Program-made: the position numbers and the translations under genes | Notes under the pieces: generated by a model | The model's database searches: none | What the model was told of the DNA's origin: nothing | Seen by the model: the letters and a program-made list of their open reading frames with translations, nothing else | Source: Acanthosepion esculentum | Lineage: Eukaryota; Mollusca; Cephalopoda; Sepiida; Sepiidae | DNA length: 64,000 nt | Direction: 5' to 3' | NCBI GenBank assembly: GCA_964036315.1 | Contig: OZ038479.1 | Location: forward strand, 57,762,246 to 57,826,245 | Part shown: positions 10,497-23,550 of the stretch, piece by piece | Position numbering within the stretch: position 1 is the first letter of the stretch | Layout of the letters: each line of letters opens with the position of its first letter

Positions 10497-10534
10497 TTTT
10501 TTTTTAGTTTCAGTTAACTGAAACTAAAAAAAAA
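10497..10534. repeat. 38 bp perfect palindrome beside E1
   Basis: Nine T, then AGTTTCAGTTAACTGAAACT, then nine A, symmetrical about 10515/10516. It starts 5 bp beyond the TA that flanks E1. It may be the tip of a foldback element or a cruciform-prone site. Confidence 0.8.
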
Positions 10535-10539
10535 ACAAC

Positions 10540-12300
10540 TGCTGACTCTCACTATAAAATAGTAAATACAAAAAAGAGAAAAAAATAAAACAAATATACT
10601 AAAACCAAAAAAACTTACCGTTTCTGTCCAAAGACCACGTTTTTGCTGATTCCGTCCCTAAATTTGAAAGAAAAAGAAATTGATTATAAATAAAAAACAA
10701 AATTAGAAGAAACGTTTTTTAACAAAATTAGAAGTTTTTTGACAATGCGACAATAATGGTCACTCAGAAAATTTGACACATGCGTTCAGAACGAAAGCTA
10801 TGCAAAAAGAGTGAAGAAAGAAAGAGTAAAAAAACTAATATTTTCAATCAATCAGTGGGTATAACTCTCTAGCATAATTTTTATTTCTCTTATGGTCATC
10901 CATAGTTTTGTCGGAGATGATTTTAATACATTTTTTGAAATCATAAAAAATTATTTTAAAATATGGTGCGTATAACAGATTGTAATAAGCTTTCTAATTT
11001 ATTATCTATAGAAATAGATCTTTTTAATGAGTGAAACGAGCGAGGGGTAATTGTTCTAATTTATTTATGAAATATTTATCAATATTATCATTTTTTTTTT
11101 ATTTAGAAATGAAAAATAAAAGAAAACAATTCACGTAAAAATTTATTTTTCAAGCTAAAAACATTTTGACTTCAGACAAAAAAGTGCTTAAAATCCATTA
11201 AAGGCTGTTTTCATAAAATAATGTCTTAGTTTTCTTGAGTTTTTGTATTTTAAATTCAGAGCTGAAATTGGGGTTCTGGCGTATCAAAATTTTACACGAA
11301 ACTTATGATTTATATTCCTCAAAACAAAATCTTCTTTATTTAATTACAAAATAAAATAAGGGTAGCTAGTTTTAAAGTTTTCATAAAATTAAGTAAGGTA
11401 GGTATAGGAATGTCCAATTTTTCGCAAAAAGTGGCATATCCTGATGAAAAAAGACCCCAAACTTAATAAAAACAACGTTTTATCACAAAAAACTTTTTTA
11501 ATAAGAGTAGAGACCAAAGTATTTTTTAATTATTTTTAAAAATTTTTTATTCCTTTTTACGTTTGCATTTATGGTTGAAAATCTTTCTTTTTTAGGTCAA
11601 AGATCACCTAATATTTTGGATTTTGCATTAACTTTTTTTCACTTAAAAAACACATAAATTTGGAAATTCTTGCAAAATTCAAATAATTGACGCAATTTAG
11701 TGAAACGTTCGGAACTTATTCTGAAATGAATGAGTTTATTTCAGAAATGTTTGTCTTTTAGTAAGTCATGGTAAAAATATTTTTTTTACGTCTGATACCC
11801 ACCTGAGGATGTCTCAAATGGCAGAAATTATTCGTCATTTAGAAAGGAAAATAAGCAGCCGATTACAAAAAAAAATCGTAATTCTACAATTAGGACTTTT
11901 TAAAAAACTTAGTAAATAAAAATAACGTTGAATCATTGCAGTCGACTGAAAACTGTTTTGTTAGAATGAAAATCAAAAACCGTTTTATTTAAAAATCGTT
12001 TTAAACATTTCAAAATAGAACTGAAACGAATCAAGTGGAAATAACGGCCTCCAAATGAACAAAAATATATTTCAAAATGATTTGTGATTTTATTTCTATC
12101 ACAAACTGATAGTTTTTCAGTCGACTGCAATGATTCGTTTCGTTATTTTCATGAAATAAATTAAAATCCTAATTCTACTAAAATACAAAACTAAAAGGGA
12201 TATTTTTGCAATCGGCTAATCATGTATAATAATTTTTTTTTTACCTTTTTAGTTTTTTATGGGGTGAGAAAAAAACTTTCCAACAAAATCGTCCTAAAAT
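10540..12300. repeat. AT-rich repeat, old direct duplication of about 29.0-30.6 kb
   Basis: Holds a further E-family end at 11401 (GGTATAGGAATG after TA at 11399-11400, then the AAAAAGACCCCAAACTT signature). At 11810-12180 it holds the segment (GATGTCTCAAATGGCAGAA) that recurs inverted at 38200-38300 and 56070-56170. No gene is seen. Confidence 0.5.
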
Positions 12301-13200
12301 TCCATCATTTGTATTGCGTAATCTTTCCAATTTAATTTCATAAGTCAAAGTGTAACGTGGAAATTTTTAATTTAAAAACGTCATAAAACGAAGTCAAAAT
12401 ATGCTTTGTTGTCGACATGTCCAACCAACCAAACTGTTTTTGAATTAAAATAAAATAAAAACTCCAAAGCGAAATAACAAAATTAAACTTATTTTCTTTT
12501 TTTGAAAAAATATTTCTTTAAAATATCTGCTGAGATGATGAAATGTTGAAATCATAGCTGAATTTTATTTTCATTTTTTATTTTATTTTGCTAACACTCT
12601 CACAGAGAATAAAAAGAAATGAAAAAATGGTGAAGCAAGTCAGTAAATATTAACGATTTCTTTTCATCAAAATTATTTGTCTTTTTCGACTTACCTTTCA
12701 GACCAGAAAATGCATCGAGAAAAAGAAAAACAAAAAACGGGTTATTTCTTCCTGCTGAAAATAAATGTGTTTGTGGAGGATTTCTCTGTAATGTTAACCT
12801 GCTCAATTTTTGTATTGTTCATTCAGTTCATGTCGAAAATGAAACGAATGACACAAAGAAAGGGTTAAAAAAATGTGATAAAATAGTTGAATGATTTTGA
12901 GAAAATATTTTGCTTGATTATCGAAGCCGAAAAACGGTGTTACACAAATGTGATTCCTTGTACTTAAAATACTGAGAGTTTTTGGTATTTCCAGAAGAGT
13001 TATTAAAAATTCGATGCTTGACGTTTCGTCATGACAACTAGGGGGAAATCGATTTTGGAACCGGGGTATTGCACCCAGTTTTAGTACTGATCACATCAAA
13101 CCCAATGTAATGTTGATTTTTTTAAAAAAAACGTGAAAATTCAACCTACTCTAATGGCCACTGACACTGTCGGTTTTCACGAGGCAGTGCCCAACATAGG
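12300..13200 (+). repeat. Repeat block B, copy 1
   Basis: Non-coding block with signatures AAATTATTTGTCTTTTTCGA, CAATTTTTGTATTGTTC and GGAACCGGGGTATTGCA. Direct but diverged copies lie at about 15600-16150 and 30690-31560; inverted, close copies lie at about 36990-37900 and 53390-55760. Its right end always reads into CACTGACACT(G/A)(T/C)CGG. Confidence 0.65.
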
Positions 13201-14585
13201 ATTTTTATAAATTTTATATTATGCACATTTTATTGAAACAAAATGCTGTACAATAAACATCAATTATAAATCGAGAATCTAGGTACTTCCACAGATTCAC
13301 AATACATAAGATTAATATTAATTTAATTTTTTTTATTATTGCCTGAATATAAAACTCTACAGAAAACACAAACCAAAAGTAAAAGTGACACCACATACAA
13401 CAGTGAATAATACATGAAATCAGTTCAGATATATTCAGCTATGTATGAATGCTAGTTGAGATCAGCATAGGGAGACAATAATGCAGTAGCCAAGAAAGAT
13501 TAATAGAGAAATCATTAAGTTTATCTTAAACAATTTCCTTTTAAGTATGCAACAAAATATGCAAGTGCAAGTGCTATGAATCAAGATGGTGATTTTATTT
13601 CTGGCAACTATTAGTTTGTTGATTGAATTAAACATTACAACTAGAGATCAACACAATGCGAAAAATCTTTGTGTCATTAATAAGAAATTTCTCATATAAA
13701 ATAAATCTGTATAAACTTTATAGGACCAAAGATGTTTTTGAAAGTTTATATTATGAAAATTTCTTTACTTTCAAATAGTTATTATAATATGCACCAGGAA
13801 AACTTTTAAGAAAATAAAAAATACTAAAAACAAAAACTGATTTTCAAAATCAGATACAAATAAACTAATTATAGGCTATTTATAAAATTATTTGCAGAAT
13901 TATTCATTTGAAATTTTCCAAAAGAAAGATTCTACATGTGAGTTCCTCAGTGAATTTATTTAGTAATAAAATCCTAATCTCATTGAGTTTGGCACATTTT
14001 TAAAATAGATCTCTGGAGAAATTCTGTTTAACAAATACTCCAGGATATTCATAAAGGCTAATTCAAATAATACTGGGAAGAAATTTTCACATAACAGTTT
14101 GTAAAATAGGGCAAAATTTAACATTTTTCAGAAAAGGACCTCATGATAAAAGTGTTTTAAAATTAAAAAGATAAATCATGTCAAGTGTTACACTGTTGTT
14201 GCAAGAATTTTTTTTTCAATGAATAATGTAGTTTTATAAGAACTGTTTTCATTATTTGAAAATTTTAGAACAATTTATAAACTTATATATCTTTTAAAAT
14301 TCTGTATTAATTTTTAGTTTTTAATTGATATTGTTCTTTAATTATGACTGTACTTAATCATAAATGCAAGAGCTCACTAAAATTAATGATGCTTGACATT
14401 TTTTCTGAATTTATTTTGTGTGGATTTTTAAAATGTGCAAATTCAACATTATCAGAAAATAAGAGCAATAACTATAATAAAGTGAAAATTAATTGGTAAG
14501 ATTTTTTCTGAAGTTAAATTATAAAACCACAGCAACTAAAATTCAATATTAGATTGCTTAGTATATTTTCTTCAATTTTTAAGAT
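13201..14585 (-). repeat. Partial ZNF cassette flank (no fingers)
   Basis: Inverted copy of about 51300-52520 and related to 3500-4900. The homology ends at the intron just before the X1 acceptor (near 13380), so the exon itself is missing. No gene is seen. Confidence 0.55.
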
Positions 14586-15510
14586 TGATGGGTAAAAAAA
14601 TTATATAAAAAAGGCATTCATATTTGTCAAGTAATTGTTACCCCTAAGAAAAAAATCAAACATAAAACTTTCAGGAGAGTTGTCAGCATATGATAAAATG
14701 ATCCACTTCCATGCTAAAAAATGCTCTCATGATTTTAAACTAAAAGTAATATTTCTTTCAAAGCAGATTTATTCAACTCAGCTAAACTTAATCACATACA
14801 TTTTGTGAAAGGTATATTTTAATTTTGAATGATTTTTAATAAAGAGCATTATGTTGTAAATATGGATGATTTTTTCATCTTTTGTGATAAGCAAAAAAAA
14901 AAACATACCAATCAATTTCAATACAAACATTTTTTCTTCAGACATAGCGTACATCATATATCTTATTCATAAAAGTAATTAAAAGCTTTCCTAATTAAAT
15001 AAGGTCTTAGTTTTATTGCATTTTTATTTTATGATTTAGAGCTTATTTATGGGGAAGATGGGTTTTAAATTTTCCATGGAGTTCTGCATTTAACTCATAT
15101 GAACATTAAGCAGGGCAAATTTATCGGAATTTCATAAAATTAAAATTACGAGGATTTTCTAAAAAAAATAAATTCTAAAATAATTTCATTCATTTGTATA
15201 TATATCCTGAAATATTCATTAAAATCCAACAATTATTTGATTTTTGCAAGAATATCTAAATCAGAGTGATTTACACTACAAAAAAGACACTCAAATTTCC
15301 TATACTAATCTTTGGCTCCCAAACCTACTAACACATGGGAAGAAAATCAAACATTCTTAAATTGATTATAAAATATGATTTAATAGTCAAAGAATTCTTT
15401 GTTGTTTCCTCACAATAATGACAAAGATTTTGACAATAAAACTTTGTTTTTCGTAAGTTTAGGGCATGTTTTCATCATGGTATGCTCATTGTTCAGAGAA
15501 TTAAAAAAAA
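14586..15510 (-). repeat. E-family terminal region
   Basis: Inverted close copy of 50370-51300. It ends on the complement with ATTGTTCAGAG..GAGCATACCATGATGAAAA near 15500-15465. Short overlapping open frames at 15399-15599 (both strands) are not conserved and are not called. Confidence 0.5.
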
Positions 15511-15599
15511 AAATTTTAAAAATCGCCCTCACTCCATCAATTCCCCCCCCCCCAATATCATTTGTATTCCACAATGACTCTTTCCAATTTGACATCTAA

Positions 15600-16150
15600 A
15601 AATGAATTTTGCAGAGAAACATGGAAATTTTTAATTTAAAAATGTCAAAACGAAGTCAAATTTTGTGCTACTGTGATTGATTGAATTAAAATAAAAACTT
15701 CAAAGCAAAATAACAAAAAAAATTCCAATTTAAAAAGAAATAAGAAAAAAACGGTGAGTCAAGTCAGTAAATAATGATTTCTTTTTTATCAAAATTATTT
15801 CTCGTTCCACTAACCTTGCATTCAATTTCAAATGAAAAAATGCAATGACAAAAAAAAAACAGGATGATTTCTGTCAACTTAGCCAATTTTTACATTGTTA
15901 TTTCAGTTCATATAACAAGGTCGAAGTTGAAGTGAAATATCACAAAGAATGAATTAAGATAAGAAAAAACTTGTTAGAAACGAAAAATTATTTTTGAGAA
16001 AATATTTTACGATTATGAAAGCCCCCCACCTAAAAAAAAAAAAAAAAAAAAAACAAGATTTAGTTCCTTGTGTTAAAAATGCTCTTGGCATTTACAGACA
16101 AGAAGAGTTGATGAAAAGTCGATGCTTGATGTTTCTTCATGGTTAACGAT
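15600..16150 (+). repeat. Repeat block B, copy 2 (diverged)
   Basis: Same order of signatures as 12360-13050 (GTCAAGTCAGTAAATAATGA, AAATTATTTCTCG, GTCGATGCTTGATGTTTC), with many substitutions and an A run at 16036-16054. Confidence 0.5.
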
Positions 16151-16199
16151 TTTTATGAATTTTATTTTAAACTGGACAACCTGTGACCCGTTGGGTTAC

Positions 16200-19100
16200 T
16201 GTCGGTTCAGGTTATGAAACCTTTGTAGAAAGTTGAATTAAAAATACTTACTGTATAAACAACTCGTATATTAAAATATTTTTAAATCACTTAAAATATT
16301 TTTAAAATTGGAAATTATGCACCAGAGGCAATCACCATGCACGAACCACAGACTTTTAGAAATTCTATTGAAATCAAATGATGTACATAAATAATACCAA
16401 GAATCATTTCTGACATAAATAAAAGTAATCATGAGTAATAAAGCAAAAGGAAAAGAAACACCTTGCTCATTGCTATATGTATTCTTTTCTTTAGGTTCTA
16501 ACAAAATGCAGGCTTTTTTTTTCTTTACAAATGGAAGCAAAAAGAAAAAAAATCCTTCCACCCTGTTTTTAAAAATTTAACATAAATCAGAGAATTATTG
16601 AATTTAATAATTTTTTCAGCACTTATTAATGTATTCAGTAGTGAGCAGGTTATTTTCTTTAAAAAACATTTAGAATGTTGCAGGAAGTATCATCATTTTG
16701 CATTTCCTGTCACATTTTTTCAGCAAAAAATATTATCAGATTCATGTGAATATGGGTAAAAGTCAAGTCGTTGAAACAAGTAAGGATTAATAAATGCATG
16801 AACAAGATATGTTATCAAAGGATAAAAAAAGAATCAAAGTTGAAGTTATGAACAGTTCAATACAATCTTCAGTCTGTATCTTTGAAGTAATTGTGTGTCT
16901 AATCACTATCAAAGTGAAAGGAAATGTGTCTTTCTAATACAAAAGTGAAAAGGATTAAGGAAATTTAAAATATCATGCCACCTGTGATTATCAACAGGGA
17001 GAGGTAGGAATCCCACAAAGCACCTGAGTAAAATCATCTTTTCTATTGGACCTAATTTGTCTTTGAATATATCAAGGAAATCCAGTAGATGATAAAGTAT
17101 CTAAAAAGAGCCTTTCAAACATTGTACCACCTATAATTATTGGCAGGGAGTGGAAATTCCACAAGTATTGAGATTTAATTCCTCAAACACCTAAGTTAAA
17201 TCTGCTTCTTCCAATAAACAAAAAAACATTTGATGGAAGAAATTGTAAAAATTATTTTCCTTCTACTTCATAGCCCTCACCACTATCCCCAATTATACAC
17301 AAAAATAGCATATTTCAGAAAAAAAACCTGAGTAATCATGTCAACTTCATCAGAAATTAAAAAGATGTACCAAAATTGTGATACAACTTTAGAATGTAAT
17401 AATAAGAGAAGTTATAATGCATAATACAACTGAAACCTAACCTTATTTCAGTCTGAAATCCACATTACTCATAACAACTTCATCACAAACCAGGATGCAG
17501 CACTAAAATTTTAAATTGGACACACTTAAATTTGGATACAGAAATAAGATGAAATTTGATTTACATATAAAAAACAATAAACATACAAAAAAAAAACATA
17601 CAATAGTGATTATTGTGCTTCCAAATCCTTATATTGGTATTATAGCATGACATCCTCATAACTGGTCATCTTGACAAATTTATCCCAAGTATTAAGCAAA
17701 ATTTACCAAAAGTAATGATCTCTCTAAATTAGGTTTAAGACTTAAAATACTACTATGGACACCACTCGACATGTAATGAAAACATCGTTTTGCCTGTGGG
17801 AGATTTGTTTCTATAGGAGTGTTATAGGAGTGTAAATGAGAAAGGAAGGGAGGAAGGTGTTACTTAACCAGGTGTTACTGTAGCAGGAAATTCATTTCCT
17901 TCAATATCCTAGTATTCCAACTGCATAAATAGCTTTCCTCAAAATGTTAATTTAATTTTGAATCACTGGACTCATTTTACTATCAAGAGCTTAGAATCAG
18001 ATTTAACTGAGGACTTATTCTATTGAGAAGCCTCTTTCATGCTTCATCAAACTGATTTATGATACTTGCATTTATTTGAATAAGTCTATGTTGTTCATTT
18101 GCATATTCCACTCTAATTATCCAGTGAGCTCTATTAAGAAGCCTCTTTCAATTTTAATCCAATAGTTTTATGATGCTTGCATTGATCTGCTATAAATTTA
18201 AGGAATGAATTAATGATTGATTACCTTAAACTAGATTGTTATTGTGCACCTTATCACTTCAGTCATTATATATTTTTATATGAGCATGTTTTCTTTACTG
18301 TATTTTCTTTGATCTTTTCTATATTAAAGGTTTCTTTCTGTTGCCATAGAAGAGTCACCAATGTGTTAATTCCACTGCTGAAACCTCCTTTTCAGTGCTT
18401 CATTGAGATTCTCTTTGGAATTTATACATCCTGGGAAAGAGCAGGTTTTCTATTTTGCATTATCTTTGATCTTTTCATATATATTCCATTAATGTCTGTT
18501 TTCTTAAAATGCACAAAAAGTATTAATTTAGCAATTTCTATTTTGTTGATATATAATTCTGATTTTTTTTAGTCTTCTATAAACAATGCAATTTCATTCA
18601 ATTATCTTGTTTCTCCAGCATTAGAATGAGGACTTGTCTTTCATTCCTCAATGTGATTCTTTTTCTACTGTTATCTGTAAATTCCTTCATATGTTTCAAA
18701 ACTTTGTGCTTCATAATTATAACTGTATACAACATTTTGCAAATATAATCATTGTGTGATTTTATTTATTGCTGTTAAAGTGTTGCCTTGGGTTTCATTA
18801 ATTCTGTAATATTACAATTAATTTTAACATTACAGGGAGATGATCACCCCTGCAGTTTGCGCTAAAACATGATTTCAATTCAATAATTCCTTACCAAATT
18901 TGTCACATCTATGTTATTTTAATACATTTTCTTAAATTCAGAATATTTTTAAAAATGGTCATATTGAATGCAATGATATATTTTATGGCATCAAATATAT
19001 AAGAAAATAATCAATAAACAAAAGCACTGATTTAAACACAAAAGTATCATTTCACTAAAATTAGAAATAACCACCTCTAAATTATAGAAAACGTATCAAT

Positions 19101-20100
19101 TGGGAAAATATTAAATGTCTCTTGTTTGCATTTTTTATGTAAAAATTGGGGAGTTTCATAAGTCATATAATGTCAACTTGTCTTTGTATATGCATTTCTA
19201 ACAATGTTTTCAAATAAGTTTATCTGCACTTGATGTCTTCTTTTGAATTATTTATTGCTAGTCATATTGAAACTTTAGATAATGGGAATTTCAGAAATAA
19301 GATAAAAATTAACAATTTCTTGTAAAAAAAAAAAAATCAATATTTTGCAACATGAGTGAACCTGAAAATGTCCAAAATGTATTAATCTTATGAAAGTAAC
19401 ATTCAAAAGACACTCATGTTTGAATCAGTCAAATGAAAATTAACACCTACACAACCTTCATTATACAAAAATCAAAGAAGGGTTCATGGCCAAGTAGTAA
19501 AAATATGCAAAATCAGGAAGCTGGGTTCAAATTAGAATTGGGCAGTATCTTTCAAATAGAGATTAAGATCATTTGTGTTCAATCCACACTTATATCTCCT
19601 GTGATTTAATACATTTTATTAAAATACCTCAAAAAGCAATCTGCCTACTATTTTGCTCAAAAATTCAACCAAAATCCATATTAACCTGATTCAGGCATAT
19701 ATTGCTTTATTTTATTCATGTACAAAAAAATACATCTCCAAATTTTCTAGATTTGTAATGTTTGCATGGATTTTTGACTTGCCAGTACAAAATTAAAATA
19801 TTATTTATACTGATGAAATGTTTAGAGCTAGAATAAATTTTCTTTTTTAACTCCTTAACAGTTGTCAAACATCATTCACCCACCACTCATATTGAATTCT
19901 AAATGATTTAATACATCTTATTAACAGACCTGAAAAAAGGAATGTTCCTTATATCTTGCATATAGTAAAAATAAATCAAAGTACATATTTCTCTGATAAT
20001 TGAATATATGATTTTATTTCATTCATGTGATATTTTTTAATTAGGAATGAAAAAGTATTTTTTTTAAATCGATAACATATGCAAAACATCATTCATGCAC
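16200..20100. other. No recognised gene; old duplication of about 33.4-35.8 kb
   Basis: AT-rich sequence with patches similar to 33400-33790 and 35590-35780 (for example TCTGTTGCCAT near 18334 and 35663). A 119-codon frame at 18213-18572 falls in such a patch and is broken in the other copy. Imperfect direct repeats occur at 16970-17200 and 18020-18190. From about 19700 on it is homologous to the 3' flanks of the other ZNF arrays. Confidence 0.45.
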
Positions 20101-20225
20101 TTCTCACCAGTGTGTAAAAATGCAGACATGCAAATTGCACAAGGAAAGTGTTTCTTTCTGGTAGATTCGAATGTGATGCAGTATATTTGACTTTTCTACA
20201 AAATTCACATTGATGTTTTTTTTTA

Positions 20226-21659
20226 TCAAGTGTGAGTTTGCATATGGTTCTTCAAATGTGACATCCGTGAAAATGCAGATGCACAAATTTCACAAGAATA
20301 TGGTTTCTCTCCTGTGTGTGTCCGCATATGGTCCTTTAAATGTGACTTCTGTGAAAATGGAGACCAGCAAACTTCACAAGAATATGGTTTCTCTCCAGTG
20401 TGTGTTCGCATATGAATTTTCAAAGATGATTTCATTGAAAATGGTGATCCACAAAGTTCACAAGAATATGGTTTCTCACCTGTGTGTATTCGCATATGGC
20501 GCTCCAAATTTGACTTCCGTGAAAATGCAGATCCACAAACTTGACAAGAATAGGGTTTCTCTCCAGTGTGTGTTTGCATATGTCGCATTAAATATGACTT
20601 CTTTGAGAATGCAGATGCACAAATTTCACATGAATATGGTTTCTCTCCCGTGTGTGTTCGCATATGGTCCTTCAAATGTGACATCTGTGAAAATCCAAAT
20701 CCACAAACCTCACAAGAATACTGTTTCTCTTGAGTGTGTGTTCGCATATGGGTGTTCAGATGTGAATACTGTGTAAATTCAAATCCACAAACATGACAAG
20801 AATATGGTTTCTCACCTGTGTGTGTTCTCATGTGGCACTCCAAATGTGACTTCCTTGAAAATGCAGAGCCACAAACTTCACAAGAATGTGGTTTCTCTCC
20901 AGTGTGTGTTCGCAGGTGACATTCTAAATTTGACTTCTGTGAAAATGCAGATCCACAAAATTCACAAGAATATGGTTTCTCACCAGTGTGTGTTTGTATA
21001 TGGCACACCAAATTTGATTTCTGTGAAAATACAGAGCCACAAACTGCACAAGAATGTGGTTTCTCCCCAGTGTGTGTTCGCATATGCTGCTTTAAACTTA
21101 ACTTCAACGAAAATACAGATGGACAAACTTCACATGAATATGGTTTCTCTCCAGTGTGTCTTCGCATATGATCCTTCAAATGTGATTTCAGTGAAAATGC
21201 TGATCCACAAACTTCACAAGAATATGGTTTTTCTCCAGTGTGTGTTTGCACATGGCGCACCAAACTGGACTTCTTTGAAAATGCAGATCCACAAACTTCA
21301 CAAGAATTTGGTTTTTCTCCAGTGTGTGTTCGCATATGACACTTCAAATCTGACTTCTGTATAAAGGCAAACCCACAAACTTCACAAGTATATGGCTTCT
21401 CTCCTGTGTGTGTTCGCATATGGCCCTCTAAATTTGACTTCCGTGTAAATGCAGACCCACAAACTTCACAAGAATATGGTTTCCCTCCAGATTGTGTTTG
21501 CATATGGTTATTCGAATATGACATCACTGAAGATGTAGACCCACAAACTTTACAAGAATATGCCAATGTGTTTTCACATATGGCACAACAAAGGTGACAT
21601 CTTTGAAAATACAGACACACAAACTTGAAAAGTATACTTTTTTTCCAGTGTGTGTTCAA
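20226..21659 (-). CDS. C2H2 zinc-finger protein, 16 fingers
   Basis: Bounds are the open frame. The first ATG is at 21524, so translation starts there unless an upstream exon is joined in frame. Fifteen good 28-residue C2H2 fingers follow one degenerate finger ([12 protein letters not shown], last histidine replaced by glutamine). TGEKPY linkers are almost perfect throughout. The sequence before residue 46 is a finger read in the wrong frame after a small deletion. Finger identities differ from those of the other three arrays (several ICASAF and VCGSPF types, no YCCDVC finger), so this is the most diverged paralogue here. It ends HMQTHT and a stop. From the family, a nuclear DNA-binding protein with unknown target; no effector domain is visible. 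Confidence 0.7.
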   Translation of the reverse strand: MNTHWKKSILFKFVCLYFQRCHLCCAICENTLAYSCKVCGSTSSVMSYSNNHMQTQSGGKPYSCEVCGSAFTRKSNLEGHMRTHTGEKPYTCEVCGFAFIQKSDLKCHMRTHTGEKPNSCEVCGSAFSKKSSLVRHVQTHTGEKPYSCEVCGSAFSLKSHLKDHMRRHTGEKPYSCEVCPSVFSLKLSLKQHMRTHTGEKPHSCAVCGSVFSQKSNLVCHIQTHTGEKPYSCEFCGSAFSQKSNLECHLRTHTGEKPHSCEVCGSAFSRKSHLECHMRTHTGEKPYSCHVCGFEFTQYSHLNTHMRTHTQEKQYSCEVCGFGFSQMSHLKDHMRTHTGEKPYSCEICASAFSKKSYLMRHMQTHTGEKPYSCQVCGSAFSRKSNLERHMRIHTGEKPYSCELCGSPFSMKSSLKIHMRTHTGEKPYSCEVCWSPFSQKSHLKDHMRTHTGEKPYSCEICASAFSRMSHLKNHMQTHT

Positions 21660-22030
21660 AGTGTTCTGTGAAAATTTACTAAATTCACAAGCTTATGTTT
21701 TTCTTGCGTGTTTTTCCATATGGTACACTAACTCAAATAATAACAATGGGTTGTAAACTTCACAAGAACATGGCTTCTCCCTAATTCTTCTTTCAAAATT
21801 TTACTCGTATGTAATACTATGTCACTCGAGAAAAGATAACCCACACATTACCGAGTATTTTTTTTGCAAGATAATGTAGTTTTGAAAATGTAGATACACA
21901 ACATTTACATGAATATTGCAAAATATATTTCGTTGTTCTTGATGGAGAATGAGGGTCCTTTTTCTCTCCATTTAAATTCTCACAAATAACATTTTTTATA
22001 AATTTCATGAGTTTCTCTCCAGCAAAAGAC
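21660..22030 (-). pseudogene. Decayed 5' part of the ZNF exon (20 kb copy)
   Basis: Runs from a minus-strand acceptor (TTTTACTTCACAG at 22032-22031, then GTCTTTTGCTGG) to the open array. It contains finger relics (SCKCCVSTFSKL in the frame of 22053-21817, then the single-cysteine remnant near 21690) with stops between them. Confidence 0.5.
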
Positions 22031-22222
22031 CTGTGAAGTAAAAGTAATAACACTATTTTAATAGAGATAGTGAATAATAGATGAAATCAGTTCATATTTT
22101 AGCTATATATTAATGCTAGTTGAGATCAGCATAGGGACACAAAAATGCAGCAGCCAGAAAATATTAATAGAAAAATCAGTAAGTTTATCTTAAATAATTT
22201 TCTTTTGTGTTGAAACATAATA

Positions 22223-22628
22223 TGTACACTACAGTTCAAAAGTTTGAAGCAACACAGCGAATTATCATGGGATGAACCTGACAGAAGACTGGAAAAAAAT
22301 GTAAAAGAGGTCTTAAAGCCATTGAAAAAGAATGGAATCCATTATCAAGCTCATACCTTGAGAGACTTTTGCAACAACTGCCAAAACCATTGTGCTGAAG
22401 CAATCACAGCTAAAGGAGGATATTTTGACAAGATCAAAATTTAATCATAAAATGCTTTTTTTTCATTTGTCCATAATAAAATTTCTATTAATAAAACAAA
22501 TCTAACTCACTTTTTTTTTTTTAGCTATGTTTTATAATTTTCTCTTATTTAAGTACAAAACACTTACTTCTGGGACTAATTTAAAAAATTACAAGTGGTG
22601 GCCTCAAACTTTTGAACTGTACTGCAAG
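22223..22628 (+). mobile_element. Tc1/mariner remnant with transposase C-terminus
   Basis: Inverted ends TGTACACTACAGTTCAAAAG and, on the complement, CTTGCAGTACAGTTCAAAAG, with TA at 22221-22222 and 22629-22630. Inside are two frames of a Tc1-type transposase tail: one reads KAIEKEWNPLSSSYLERLL, then a frameshift leads to CAEAITAKGGYFDKIKI and a stop at about 22444. The (I/A)xAKGGYF ending is typical of Tc1 transposases. Most of the gene is deleted. It lies upstream of exon X2 as in the other cassettes, but the sequence beyond it is not exon X1. Confidence 0.85.
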
Positions 22629-22639
22629 TACAGTGGTAT

Positions 22640-23550
22640 TTTTCTAAAAAAATTTAAAATTTCTAAAATATTATTCTTTAGAGATTCTCCTTTCCACTTG
22701 TAAACAAACTCAGTTTTCACAAAAGACAAGTAAACAACAACAGAGCAATTGTAATATAAATAAGGTGAAGAAAAATAACAAAAAGAACATTAATTTAGGC
22801 ATGAATCTTCAAATGAGGCAAAAAGCATTGTTTAAAGGATAATTATCAAGTGAAGCTTTGTTCTTTTTCTTTAAGAAGAAAAAAATGAATGAAAATCAAT
22901 TTAAAATATCAAGTAATAAAGTATTTTTTGTTTTTCACATGTTCTATAAATGAAAATGGTGATTTCAATAGGGCAATTATCTAACTTTTGGTTTGGTCAG
23001 ATGAAGACTAGCATTTCCAAAATTTAGAATAGACTTAAGGTATATAATTTTCAGACTGTTATTGATCTTAACAAGTAACACACAAGTAGATGTTTAGAGC
23101 CTGTCTTGATCTAAATGTAGCACTATATTTTAATGCACAAAGTGAAATAGGCATGAAGAGTTCAAATTCTGATCAAGTGCTTTATTCACTTTGCACTAAT
23201 AACACAGGAAAAGGCATTCATTTGTCTCCTGCTAATCAAGTTACTTTGTATGTCCTTACTTGTCAACTCAAATGTCAAAAAGGTCTTACAACTCTGCCTT
23301 TACATTCAAAGCATCATGCTGCAAATCCAATCAAATACTTCAAAGTAAACCAACTGCAGTCAACAAAGATAGAACAGAAACAATCCTAAAATTGGAAAAT
23401 TAATAATATAAATTTTATTTATGAAGTTGAATTTTCAACTGAACTTATCTTTTATTCTTCAAACTCATTTTTATTTTACATCAGATATATTTGCAAAAAC
23501 CAATATCTGAAGGATTTTCACAAAGAAATATATCACTGAAATATAAATCA
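22640..23550. other. Segment unique to this cassette, no recognised gene
   Basis: No counterpart in the other cassettes. A 99-codon plus frame at 23090-23389 lies in locally less AT-rich sequence but matches no family I recognise. Cassette homology resumes at about 23550. Confidence 0.3.

Noticed and set aside
18213..18572. 119-codon hydrophobic frame
   Set aside because: It lies in a diverged duplicate of 35590-35780 where the frame is broken. Hydrophobicity reflects T-rich sequence.
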